Assembly: GCA_040768845.1 (NCBI GenBank)
Contig: JAXGME010000003.1
Location: forward strand, 124,001-188,000
DNA from: JAEZHK01 sp040768845
Lineage (GTDB): Bacteria; Bacillota; Clostridia; Christensenellales; Aristaeellaceae
Length of the DNA: 64,000 nucleotides
Direction: 5' to 3'
Part shown: one piece after another, positions 42,330-50,372 of the stretch
Numbering within the stretch: the stretch's first letter is position 1
Layout: each line of letters starts with the position of its first letter
Program-made: the position numbers and the translations under genes
The notes under the pieces: model-generated
Database searches by the model: none
What the model was told of the DNA's origin: nothing
What the model saw: the letters and a program-made list of their open reading frames with translations, nothing else

Positions 42330-42644
42330 ATGGACTACAAGAGCCTTGGCATGAGGATCCGCAAGCGCCGCAAGGCGATGCGGATGACGCAGGAGGAGCT
42401 GGCCCGCAAGCTGGGCCTTTCGCTTTCCTTTCTCGGGCACATTGAGCGCGGCACCCGCAAGGCCAGCGTGGAGACGCTGGTGGCCATCGCCAACGAGCTC
42501 AGCCTGTCGATGGACTACATGCTCCAGGACTCGCTGGGCGACAATGTGCTGGACAAGACGCCCGCCAGCGGGCGGCAGCGCAACGTGCTGAAGGAGATCG
42601 GCCGGCTGCTCAGGGACAATTTTGAGGAATGGGACAGCGAATGA
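42330..42644 (+). CDS. XRE-family helix-turn-helix regulator
   Basis: A 104-residue protein with a classic Cro/CI-type HTH at about residues 8-62: RIRKRRKAMRMTQEELARKLGLS, LSFLGHIERGTRKASVETL and ANELSLSMDYML. The short C-terminal tail (RNVLKEIGRLLRDNFEEWD) may dimerise. ATG 42330 is preferred on ribosome-site spacing (GAGG at 42317-42320); ATG 42324 is the alternative. It is alone on the plus strand between two minus-strand operons; its target is unknown. Confidence 0.85.
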   Translation: MDYKSLGMRIRKRRKAMRMTQEELARKLGLSLSFLGHIERGTRKASVETLVAIANELSLSMDYMLQDSLGDNVLDKTPASGRQRNVLKEIGRLLRDNFEEWDSE

Positions 42645-42698
42645 CCAGGCGGCATCCTGTCCGAAACGCGCTTCCTTCGCGCTGAAGAATCCGAAGGC

Positions 42699-43526
42699 TT
42701 AACCGAGGGGCACCGGCTCGAAGCGGTCGTCCCCGGTTCCCAGGCGCCAGGCCTCCCGGAAGCCCGCGTCCAGCAGCGCCTGCTCGCAGTGGTCAAAGGC
42801 GCAGTCAATGTAGGCCGCGTCGTGGCAGTCGCCGCTGATGATCGCGCGGCCGCCCAGCTCGCGCCAACGTCGCAGCAGGCGGGGGTCGGGATAGGGGTCG
42901 TTCCGCCAGCCCCGGGCGATCGCGCCCGTGTTGACCTCGAGGAGCGCGCCGGAGGCGGCCATCCGCTCCAGTGCCTCGAGGGCGGAGCCGATATAGCCCG
43001 GGTCGTTCTCGTCGAAGAAGGCGCCGCTTCCGTTGAGCTTTTTCACCAGATCAAAATGGGCGATGATGTCCGGCCGGTAGGACTCGATGTAGTCCGCGTA
43101 GCGGCGGAAGTAGTCCGCCGTCATCCGGTAGGGGTCGCCGCCGTAGCTGTCGTCGATCAGGCGGATGAGGTTCTCTTTGGAGCTGTCCACCGCGATGGGA
43201 CCGCCCTGGGCCGGGAGGTAGTGCTGCGCGCCGATCACGTAATCGTACTGCGTGCGGTCACTCAGCGCGCCGGCGTCCCGCTCGACGCCCAGCCACACGC
43301 GCATGCGGCCCGCATATTCTTCCTTTATCCGGGCGACTTCTCTTCGGTAGGCGTCTTCCCTGAGAAGGCTCATGCCGCACTCGCGGTCAAAGCTCTGCCG
43401 GCCGTGCTCGGAAAATCCGAAGGACACGAAGCCCCTTTCAAACGCCGCGCGGGCCATTTCCGGTACGGTATTTTTGCCGTCCACGTACCGCGTATGGTTG
43501 TGGGGCGACGATCTGACGCGCGTCAC
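42699..43526 (-). CDS. PHP-domain phosphatase (HisJ-like), possible phosphoserine phosphatase
   Basis: A 275-residue PHP-family protein with HNHTRYVDG at the start, FGFSEHG, LGVERDAG, AHFDLVKK and SGDCHD metal-ligand motifs, as in histidinol-phosphate phosphatases of the HisJ/HisK type. GTG 43526 overlaps the serA stop (GTGA). It is the third gene after serC and serA, with no his genes nearby, so it may supply the last step of serine synthesis (phosphoserine to serine). That is inference; a histidinol phosphatase is the annotation by family. Confidence 0.85.
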   Translation of the reverse strand: MTRVRSSPHNHTRYVDGKNTVPEMARAAFERGFVSFGFSEHGRQSFDRECGMSLLREDAYRREVARIKEEYAGRMRVWLGVERDAGALSDRTQYDYVIGAQHYLPAQGGPIAVDSSKENLIRLIDDSYGGDPYRMTADYFRRYADYIESYRPDIIAHFDLVKKLNGSGAFFDENDPGYIGSALEALERMAASGALLEVNTGAIARGWRNDPYPDPRLLRRWRELGGRAIISGDCHDAAYIDCAFDHCEQALLDAGFREAWRLGTGDDRFEPVPLG

Positions 43527-44686
43527 AGACAGCGCACCCCGTAGACGGTGTCCAGCGAGGAAATCTCGCGGCACAGCGCCGGCGGGATGCTCTCGTCCAG
43601 ATCCAGCGCGGTGTAGGCGTACTTGCCGCGGGAGCGGTTGACCATGCCGCCGATGTTGATGTTGGCCGAAGCGATTTTCGCCGTGATCGCGCCCACCACG
43701 CCCTGCACGTTGGCGTGCAGCACGCACACGCGGTGTCCCGCGATGTCGCCCAGCTCGCAGTCCGGGTAGTTGACGGAATTTTTGATCGCGCCCAGGCGCA
43801 GGTATTCGTCGATCTGGCGGCTGGCCATGACCACGCAGTTGTCCTCGCTCTCCGGGGTGGACGCGCCCAGGTGGGGGATGGCCACCACGCCCTTTTCACC
43901 GATCAGCTCGTCCTCGGGGAAGTCGGTCACGTAAGCGCGCAGGCGGCGGCTCTCGATGGCGGCCAGCACGTCCCGGTTGACCACCAGCTCGCCGCGGGAC
44001 AGGTTGATCAGCGTCGCGCCGCGCTTCATGTGGGCGAGCTGGGCCGCGCCGAAGCTGCCGCGGGTTTCGGCCATCAGCGGGATGTGGATGGATACGTAGT
44101 CGCTCTTGGACAAGAGCTCCTCCTGGCTGGACACGCGGTGCACCGACCGGGACAGCATCCAGGCGTGTTCCACGGTGATGAACGGGTCAAAGCCGATGAC
44201 GTTCATGTCCAGCCCGGCGCCGGCGTTGGCCACCAATACGCCCACGCCGCCCAGACCGATCACGCCCAGCGTCTTGCCCCGGAGCTCCGGCCCCACGAAC
44301 CGGCTCTTGCCCTTTTCCACCAGCTTGGGCACCTCCGCGCCCATGCCCTTGAGGGTGCGTACCCATTCGATGCCCTTGATGATCTTGCGCGAGGACAGCA
44401 GAAGCGCCGCCACGGCCAGCTCGCGCACCGCGTTGGCGTTGGCGCCGGGGGTGTTGAACACCACCACGCCCTTTTGCGCCAGCGCGTCCACGGGGATGTT
44501 GTTGACGCCCGCCCCGGCCCGGGCCACGGCCAGCAGCGATTCGGGCAGCGCCAGCTTGTGCATGTCGGCGCTGCGCACCAGGATGGCGTCGGGGTTTTCC
44601 GTTTCGGGGCCCACGGCGTAGCGGTCCGCGCTCAGGTGGTTTTTGTAGATGGGCGAGATATCGTTGAGGGTTCTGATCGTATACAT
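43523..44686 (-). CDS. serA: D-3-phosphoglycerate dehydrogenase
   Basis: A ~387-residue NAD-dependent dehydrogenase opening the serine pathway. Substrate-binding domain AGAGVNNIP, Rossmann motif GVIGLGGVG (residues ~146-154), catalytic region NLSRGELV, FPEDEL and PHLGASTPES with the catalytic His, and a C-terminal ACT domain (VCVLHANVQGVVGAI) that usually senses serine. ATG 44686 has GGGAGG eight bases ahead; ATG 44692 overlaps the serC stop (ATGA) and is also possible. Confidence 0.95.
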   Translation of the reverse strand: MYTIRTLNDISPIYKNHLSADRYAVGPETENPDAILVRSADMHKLALPESLLAVARAGAGVNNIPVDALAQKGVVVFNTPGANANAVRELAVAALLLSSRKIIKGIEWVRTLKGMGAEVPKLVEKGKSRFVGPELRGKTLGVIGLGGVGVLVANAGAGLDMNVIGFDPFITVEHAWMLSRSVHRVSSQEELLSKSDYVSIHIPLMAETRGSFGAAQLAHMKRGATLINLSRGELVVNRDVLAAIESRRLRAYVTDFPEDELIGEKGVVAIPHLGASTPESEDNCVVMASRQIDEYLRLGAIKNSVNYPDCELGDIAGHRVCVLHANVQGVVGAITAKIASANINIGGMVNRSRGKYAYTALDLDESIPPALCREISSLDTVYGVRCL

Positions 44687-44688
44687 AT

Positions 44689-45771
44689 TCATGCCCTCCC
44701 GGCTTCAAAGCGCTTCATGAAGTCCACCAGCGCCCGGACGCCCTCCACGGGCATGGCGTTGTAGATGCTGGCGCGCATGCCGCCCACCGAGCGGTGCCCC
44801 TTGAGGTTGATGAGCCCCGCCGCGGCCGCTTCCTTGACGAAGGCGGCGTCCAGCGCCTCGTCGCCGCTGCGGAAGGTGACATTCATCCGGGAGCGCCAGG
44901 GCGCCTCGGCGACGCCCTTGAAAAGGCGGCTCCCGTCCAGAAAGTCGTAGAGCATCTTCGCCTTTTCGAGGTTGATCTCTTCCATCGCGGCGACGCCGCC
45001 CATTTTCTTCAGCCACTTCAGGCACAGCCCCGCCATGTAGATCGAGTAGGTGGCGGGGGTGTTGAGCATCGATCCGGCGTCGGCCATCTTCTTCCAGCTG
45101 AGCACCTTGGGGGTGGCGGGCATTTCCCGGCCCAAAAGATCCTTGCGCACCACCACCAGCGTCACGCCGGCGGGGCCGATGTTCTTTTGCGCGCCGGCGT
45201 AGATCACGCCGAAGGACCGCACGTCGTACACTTCCGACAGGATGTTGGAGGACATGTCCGCCACCAGCGGCACGCGCCCGGTGTCGGGAAGGCGCGTGAA
45301 CCGGGTGCCGTAGATGGTGTTGTTGGTGGTAATGTGCACGTAATCCGCCTCGGGGTCGAGGGCGGCGCGCTCCACCTCCGGCACGCGGGTGTAGCCGGCA
45401 TCCCGGGAACTGGCGGCGGCGCGGACCGTGCCGTACTTTTCGGCCTCCGCCATCGCGCCGTGGGCGAAGGAGCCGCTGTCCACGTAGTCGGCCTTGCCGC
45501 TTCCGGTCAGCAGGTTCATCGGCACGGCCGCGAACTGGGCGGTGGCGCCGCCCTGGAGCAGAAGAACCGCGTATTCGTCGGGAATCGCCATCAGCTCCCG
45601 CACGAGGGCCACCGTTTCGTCAAAGATCTCCAGGTACATCTTGGAGCGGTGGCTCATCTCCATCACGGAAACGCCCGTGTCCTTGTACGAGGCCATCTCT
45701 CGCGCTGCGGTTTCCAGCGCTTCGAGGGGCATCGCGGCAGGCCCGGGCGCAAAATTGAAAACGCGGTTCAT
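44689..45771 (-). CDS. serC: Phosphoserine aminotransferase
   Basis: A 360-residue class V aminotransferase making phosphoserine. It starts NRVFNFAPGPAAMP, has HRSKMYLEIF and LLLQGGATAQF, and the PLP lysine in YAGAQKNIGPAG, ending with HRSVGGMRASIYNAMP. ATG 45771 follows GGGAGGCG; the open frame extends to 45852 but into the promoter. First gene of a three-gene serine operon. Confidence 0.97.
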   Translation of the reverse strand: MNRVFNFAPGPAAMPLEALETAAREMASYKDTGVSVMEMSHRSKMYLEIFDETVALVRELMAIPDEYAVLLLQGGATAQFAAVPMNLLTGSGKADYVDSGSFAHGAMAEAEKYGTVRAAASSRDAGYTRVPEVERAALDPEADYVHITTNNTIYGTRFTRLPDTGRVPLVADMSSNILSEVYDVRSFGVIYAGAQKNIGPAGVTLVVVRKDLLGREMPATPKVLSWKKMADAGSMLNTPATYSIYMAGLCLKWLKKMGGVAAMEEINLEKAKMLYDFLDGSRLFKGVAEAPWRSRMNVTFRSGDEALDAAFVKEAAAAGLINLKGHRSVGGMRASIYNAMPVEGVRALVDFMKRFEAGRA

Positions 45772-45824
45772 CTTTGAACGCCTCCCCAAAATATTCTGTT
45801 CCCGACGCGCGCTTTTGCGCAGTA

Positions 45825-45872
45825 CATCGGTATATTGCCGATGATTATACAAGAAACGCCGCCGATGCGCAA
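45825..45872 (-). promoter_or_regulatory. Promoter and operator-like repeat of the serC operon
   Basis: TTGCGC (45867-45872), 17 bp, TATAAT (45844-45849) on the minus strand. The inverted repeat CATCGG-N7-CCGATG (45825-45843) starts right after the -10 box, where a repressor would block initiation. Confidence 0.7.
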
Positions 45873-45954
45873 GCGCGCACGCGCGGCGGTTTTTGTTAAT
45901 TTCAGCCCGGTCCGGAAGCCGGAAAATTGAGGGCGTGCCAGCGTTTTTTGAATT

Positions 45955-47193
45955 TCAACCCTTCAGCACGTAGTAGAAGGCGCGGCCCAGCACGTCGCCC
46001 ACCCGCACCACCGGCGCGCCGTCAAACACCGGAAGGCTCAGCCGGCCGGTCAGGGCGGGGGCCCGCTGCGTGCGCTCCTCCCGCGCCATCAGGCGGAAGA
46101 CGCCGTCCCGAAGGTAGCCCGCGCCCCAGTTGTCCACCGCGTCCAGCGCGCTGAATCTGCGCGCGGCGATGCCTTCTTCCAGTTGGAAGCGGTTCAGCGT
46201 AAGCTCATAAAAGCCGACGCCGGTCAGAAGGGAACAGTCCGCCTCGGGTTCACCCTCGGAGGGGGGCGCGTCAAAGAGCACCTGCGCGCCCATCAGGCGC
46301 TTGCGCACCGTCTGGTGGGAAAAAGGGCTCTTGTCCACGCCCACAAAGCGGCGGCCCTCCTGGCGGGCGGCATCCAGCGTGGTGCCCGAGCCGGCAAAGA
46401 GGTCCATCACCAGGTCGCCGGGGCGGGAGGCGCAGCGCACGATGCGGGTCAGGAGGCTCAGCGGCTTTTGCGTGTCGTAGCCGGTGCGCTGAGGGTCTTT
46501 CTGCTGCAGGTGGCTCACGTCGCTCCACACGTCGCCGGGGTAGGCGGGGTCGTCGTCATAATAGGTGTAGATCTTGCCGCCGGAGCGGATCGACCGGTAG
46601 ACGCGGCCATCGGTGTCCACGTGGCGCTTCATGTGGTTGCGCCGCGCGCCTTCGCGCTCCACCGGCACGGCGGCGATGTTGAAAAAGTAGCGGCGCCCCT
46701 TGCGGTAAAAAAAGATGACGTCGTGCTTCCGGCTGAAGTAGCGCCGCGCGCGGCCGCCGGTCTGGTAGGCCCAGATGATCTCGTTGAGAAAATTGCCCTC
46801 GCCAAACACCTCGTCGGCCAGCAGCCTGAGGCGCGCGCCGGTGCGGAAGTCCGCGTGAAGAAACAGGACGCCGCTGTCCGACAGAAGGTCCCGCGCCGTC
46901 ACCAGCGCGTGGCGCAGCATGGCGTAGTGGGCCTCGGGCGGCAGATCGTCGGCGTAGGCGGTCTGCGTCAGCGAGCCGATGCCGCTTTTCCACTCCTTTT
47001 CGCCCACCCGCGTGCGCATGGTAAAGCTGTTTCCCGTCAGAAAGGGCGGGTCCATGTAGATCAGCTGCGCCGTGCCCGCGTACTTTTCCAGGAGCGCGGG
47101 CGCGACGGAGGCAATGTCCCGGGCATAAAACGCGCCGCGCGGCGCTTCGCCCGGCGTCAGTTCCCGCTCCACCCGCACCCGTTCCAGCCGCAT
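45955..47193 (-). CDS. Solitary DNA (adenine/cytosine-N) methyltransferase
   Basis: A 412-residue N4/N6 amino-methyltransferase. Catalytic motif DPPF (in YMDPPFLTGN) comes before the SAM-binding motif DLFAGSGTT, the beta order. The type III Mod-like TGGRARRYFSRKHDVIFFY and GYDTQKPLSLL segments are present. ATG 47193 follows GGAGG by about six bases. No restriction gene lies beside it, so it may be an orphan methylase affecting regulation, or a phage-derived one. The C-terminal ~110 residues are not recognisable and may hold target specificity. Confidence 0.87.
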   Translation of the reverse strand: MRLERVRVERELTPGEAPRGAFYARDIASVAPALLEKYAGTAQLIYMDPPFLTGNSFTMRTRVGEKEWKSGIGSLTQTAYADDLPPEAHYAMLRHALVTARDLLSDSGVLFLHADFRTGARLRLLADEVFGEGNFLNEIIWAYQTGGRARRYFSRKHDVIFFYRKGRRYFFNIAAVPVEREGARRNHMKRHVDTDGRVYRSIRSGGKIYTYYDDDPAYPGDVWSDVSHLQQKDPQRTGYDTQKPLSLLTRIVRCASRPGDLVMDLFAGSGTTLDAARQEGRRFVGVDKSPFSHQTVRKRLMGAQVLFDAPPSEGEPEADCSLLTGVGFYELTLNRFQLEEGIAARRFSALDAVDNWGAGYLRDGVFRLMAREERTQRAPALTGRLSLPVFDGAPVVRVGDVLGRAFYYVLKG

Positions 47194-47296
47194 GACGCCA
47201 CCTCCACCGATTTGCCCCATTATAGCACAACGCGGCGCGGGAAGTCACGAAAAATGTAGAACGCGCGCGATGCGCGAGACTTAACGCGCAGCCCGC

Positions 47297-47325
47297 TTGA
47301 CGGGACGTCCGGGAAGGAATACAAT
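47297..47325 (+). promoter_or_regulatory. Promoter of the glycosyltransferase gene with long leader
   Basis: TTGACG (47297-47302), 17 bp, TACAAT (47320-47325). The ~185-base leader to 47516 holds GAGCGGAA/TTCCGTTC near 47417-47440, followed by an A/T-rich run, and TTAAC-GAAA-GTTAA at 47442-47455. No gene is visible between 47194 and 47515. Confidence 0.7.
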
Positions 47326-47515
47326 ACTAACGCAAAAGCGACATGAAATGCGAAATCCGTCAATAAAGGGTGCGATATTGCGCCGGATATTCGCCTGAAT
47401 CCCTCCGAGCGGAACAGTTGTTTTCCGTTCGGAAATATTTTATTAACGAAAGTTAATGATTTTGGCGGATCGAAGGCCCCTTTGGCCTGAGATCAAGCGA
47501 ACGGGAGAAGCTGCG

Positions 47516-48439
47516 ATGCAGTTTGCCAGAAGACTCGTCAACCATTTGCAAAAGGTGATTGTCCGGGACGCGCGCAGGCGGCGCCGCAGGCGCAAAAGGG
47601 CGTATCAGGCGCGCGTTCTGCCCGAGGCGCTGGCGCACATTGCCGCCGGCACGCTGACGTGGGCGCTGAACCGGGAGGCGCGGGACCGAAAAATTACCGT
47701 GTCGCTGACCAGTTACCCCGCCCGCTTCGGCACACTGGACATCGTGCTCAAGCGCCTGATGGACCAGACGATGAAGCCCGATCGGCTCATCCTGTACCTG
47801 GACGACCATATCCCCCCTTCGCAGGTGCCGGAGGCCGTGCGGGATCTCGCGCGCTTCGGGCTTGAGATTCAATTTGTGCCCTACGACCTGAAGCCCCACA
47901 AAAAGTACTTCTTCGCGATGCAGGCCTTCCCCGAGGATGTGGTCATCACCGTGGACGACGATACCGTCTACCCGCGCGAACTGGTGGAGACCCTCGTCGC
48001 CTCCTGGCGCAGGTTTCCGGACTGCGTCAGCGCGCTGCGCGCCCACAAGATCACCTTTGACCGCGACGGGAGCATCCGCCCCTACGCCCAATGGGTGTGG
48101 GAGTGCGGCGAGCGGGACCGCCCCTCGATGCGCTACGTGGCCACCGGCGGCTGCGGCGTGCTGTACCCGCCGCGGGCGATCCCGCCGGCCGCCTTCGACG
48201 TGGCGGCGATCCGGGAAACGTCGCTCAACAACGACGACCTGTGGCTCAAGTTCATGGAGGTCGAGACCGGCACCCGGGTGGTCATCTGTGGAAAGCGGGT
48301 GCTCCGGGACTGCATCGAGCTTCGGGAAACCCAGGCGACATCCCTCAAGGAAGACAACGTCAGCCGCGGCGCCAACGACCGGTGCTTTGCGCGCCTCCTG
48401 CTGCGGCAGGACCGCTCCGCGAAGGATTTTCGCGCCTGA
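47516..48439 (+). CDS. Glycosyltransferase-like protein (GT-A type fold)
   Basis: A 307-residue protein. A very basic N-terminus (RDARRRRRRRKRAYQ) is followed by a nucleotide-sugar-transferase-like core: ITVSLTSYPARF, KRLMDQTMKPDRLILYL, and the metal-binding VITVDDDTVYPR (DxD-like). A conserved TGGCGVLYPP and NNDDLWLKF follow. It probably adds sugars to a surface polymer or protein. ATG 47516 has GGGAGA eight bases ahead; the frame is open upstream to 47456. No other polysaccharide genes are adjacent. Confidence 0.75.
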   Translation: MQFARRLVNHLQKVIVRDARRRRRRRKRAYQARVLPEALAHIAAGTLTWALNREARDRKITVSLTSYPARFGTLDIVLKRLMDQTMKPDRLILYLDDHIPPSQVPEAVRDLARFGLEIQFVPYDLKPHKKYFFAMQAFPEDVVITVDDDTVYPRELVETLVASWRRFPDCVSALRAHKITFDRDGSIRPYAQWVWECGERDRPSMRYVATGGCGVLYPPRAIPPAAFDVAAIRETSLNNDDLWLKFMEVETGTRVVICGKRVLRDCIELRETQATSLKEDNVSRGANDRCFARLLLRQDRSAKDFRA

Positions 48440-48462
48440 CGGCGCTTCCGGATAATGTTAAA

Positions 48463-48504
48463 TTGCCCGATGCGCTTGATGGCATCGGGCAAATTGCCTA
48501 TAAT
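48463..48504 (+). promoter_or_regulatory. serS promoter embedded in an inverted repeat
   Basis: TTGATG (48476-48481), 17 bp, TATAAT (48499-48504). The perfect inverted repeat TTGCCCGATGC (48463-48473)/GCATCGGGCAA (48482-48492) brackets the -35 box. It could be the terminator of the upstream gene or an operator. Confidence 0.7.
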
Positions 48505-48535
48505 AATCGCAGTATCATATGAAAGAGGCGTTCAA

Positions 48536-49807
48536 ATGCTGGACATGAACCTGATCCGGTCCAACCCGGAATTCGTCAAGGCCGGACTCGAAAAGAAGGG
48601 CTGTGACGCGGACATCGACGCCCTTCTCGAAATGGACCAGAAGCGCCGGAGCCTCGTGACCGAGAACGAGGCGCTCAAGGCCGAGCGCAACCGCCTGAAC
48701 AAGGAAATCCCCATCCTCAAAAAGCGCGGAGAGGACGCCGCGGCGCTGATGGCGCAGCTCAAGGGGATGGCCGACCGCGTCAAGGTGCTGGACGAGGCCC
48801 AGAACGCCGCCGAGGAAGAGATCCGCGCGTTTTTGCTGCGCCTGCCCAACCTGCCCGCCGAAGGCGTGGTGGCCGGCGGCAAGGAGAACAACCAGGTGGT
48901 GAAGCGGTTCGGAGAAAAGCCGTCCTGGCCCTTTGAGCCCAAGAACCACGTGGAGCTTTGCGCCGAGCTTGGGCTGATCGACTACGAGCGCGGCGTCAAG
49001 ATGGGCGGCAACGGCTACTGGCTGTATACCGACCTGGGCGCGCGGCTGGAATGGGCGCTGCTCAACTACTTCATCACCGAGCACATCAAGGACGGCTACA
49101 CCTTCATGCTGCCGCCCCACATCCTGACCTACGAGTGCGGGCTGACCGCGGGGCAGTTCCCCAAGTTCGAGGAGGACGTGTACCGGCTGGCGGAGGAGGG
49201 CTTTCACTTCCTGCTGCCCACGGCGGAGACGGCGCTGATCAACCTCTACCGCGGCGAGATCCTGGACGAGGACGACCTGCCCAGGCGCCTCTTTGCCTAT
49301 ACCCCCTGCTACCGCCGGGAGGCGGGCTCCTACCGCGCCAGCGAGCGCGGCATGGTGCGCGGCCATCAGTTCAACAAGGTGGAGATGTTCGGCTACACAA
49401 AGCCGGAGGATTCCGCCCGGATGCACGAGGAGCTGATCGGCAAGGCCTGCCGCCTGGTGGAGGGGCTGGGGCTTCACTACCAGCTTTCGAAGCTGGCCGC
49501 CCAGGACTGTTCCGACGCCATGGCCACCACCTTTGACATCGAGTTGTGGCTGCCCAGCATGAACGAGTACAAGGAGTGCTCGTCCGTTTCCAACGCGATG
49601 GACTATCAGGCGCGGCGCGGCAACATCCGCTTCCGCCGGAAGGACACCAAGAAAATTGAGTTTGTGCACACGCTGAACGGCTCCGGCCTGGCCACCAGCC
49701 GGCTGATGCCCGCCATCGTGGAGCAGTTCCAGCAGGGCGACGGCAGCGTGGTGGTGCCGGAAGTGCTGCGCCCGTTCCTCGGCATGGACGTCATTCGCAG
49801 GAGGTGA
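48536..49807 (+). CDS. serS: Seryl-tRNA synthetase
   Basis: A 423-residue class II synthetase. N-terminal coiled-coil arm (residues ~30-100) that grips the long arm of tRNA-Ser, then motif 2 (CYRREAGSYRASERGMVRGHQF, seen as CYRREAGS and RGHQFNKVE) and motif 3 (HTLNGSGLATSR). ATG 48536 follows AGAGG. No T-box is present, unlike the tyrS operon in this window. It is followed after four bases by the AllA-like gene. Confidence 0.97.
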   Translation: MLDMNLIRSNPEFVKAGLEKKGCDADIDALLEMDQKRRSLVTENEALKAERNRLNKEIPILKKRGEDAAALMAQLKGMADRVKVLDEAQNAAEEEIRAFLLRLPNLPAEGVVAGGKENNQVVKRFGEKPSWPFEPKNHVELCAELGLIDYERGVKMGGNGYWLYTDLGARLEWALLNYFITEHIKDGYTFMLPPHILTYECGLTAGQFPKFEEDVYRLAEEGFHFLLPTAETALINLYRGEILDEDDLPRRLFAYTPCYRREAGSYRASERGMVRGHQFNKVEMFGYTKPEDSARMHEELIGKACRLVEGLGLHYQLSKLAAQDCSDAMATTFDIELWLPSMNEYKECSSVSNAMDYQARRGNIRFRRKDTKKIEFVHTLNGSGLATSRLMPAIVEQFQQGDGSVVVPEVLRPFLGMDVIRRR

Positions 49808-49811
49808 GCGC

Positions 49812-50303
49812 ATGCGCGCGGTGAAGGCGGTTCCCCTGACCCATGCGGCGGTCGCGCCCTACGGCGCGATGGTCAACCTGACGCACCCGGAGGGCTTTTC
49901 GCTGGACGGCGCGCTGCACCGCTTCTTTCCGGACCGGGTGACGACCCGCTCGGAGGACGATTTCGCGTTTTCTCCGCTGGAGGTCAGAAAACCGGACAGG
50001 ATGATCGTCGACGCCATGGAGGTCCACGAGCAGGCGGACGAGATCATCCTGCCGCTGGACGATGACGCGGTGATCCACGTCGCGCCCACCGCGCCCGGAA
50101 GGCCCGATACATCGAAGGCGGAGGCCTTCGTTGTGCCCCGGGGCACGCTGGTCAGGCTGGACCGGGGCGTATGGCACCTGGCGCCGCTGCCGGTTTCAAA
50201 GCCCGCCGTGCACGTTTTGATCGGCCTGCCCCGCCGCACCTACGCACGGGACTGCGCCGTCGTGCCGCTGGAGGAGTGCGAGCGCTTCGAGATCACGCTG
50301 TAG
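49812..50303 (+). CDS. Ureidoglycolate lyase-like (AllA family) cupin
   Basis: A 163-residue beta-barrel protein with the AllA pattern: FAPYGAMVNL-type start (VAPYGAMV), VDAMEVHEQADEIILPLDDD, VVPRGTLVRLDRGVWHLAPLP. AllA cleaves ureidoglycolate in purine breakdown, but no other allantoin genes are nearby, so another small substrate is possible. The start follows GGAGG by six bases and it is cotranscribed with serS. Confidence 0.7.
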   Translation: MRAVKAVPLTHAAVAPYGAMVNLTHPEGFSLDGALHRFFPDRVTTRSEDDFAFSPLEVRKPDRMIVDAMEVHEQADEIILPLDDDAVIHVAPTAPGRPDTSKAEAFVVPRGTLVRLDRGVWHLAPLPVSKPAVHVLIGLPRRTYARDCAVVPLEECERFEITL

Positions 50304-50332
50304 CCGGCTCTCCGGCATTCCGAACGATTTAA

Positions 50333-50357
50333 GGCCGCCGAATTTCCGGCGGTCTTT
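50333..50357. terminator. Terminator between AllA-like gene and mocR-like gene
   Basis: The stem GGCCGCCG/CGGCGGTC (one G-U) with a six-base loop is followed by TTT. It probably serves both convergent genes. Confidence 0.7.
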
Positions 50358-50372
50358 CGCGCGCTTGCGGCC

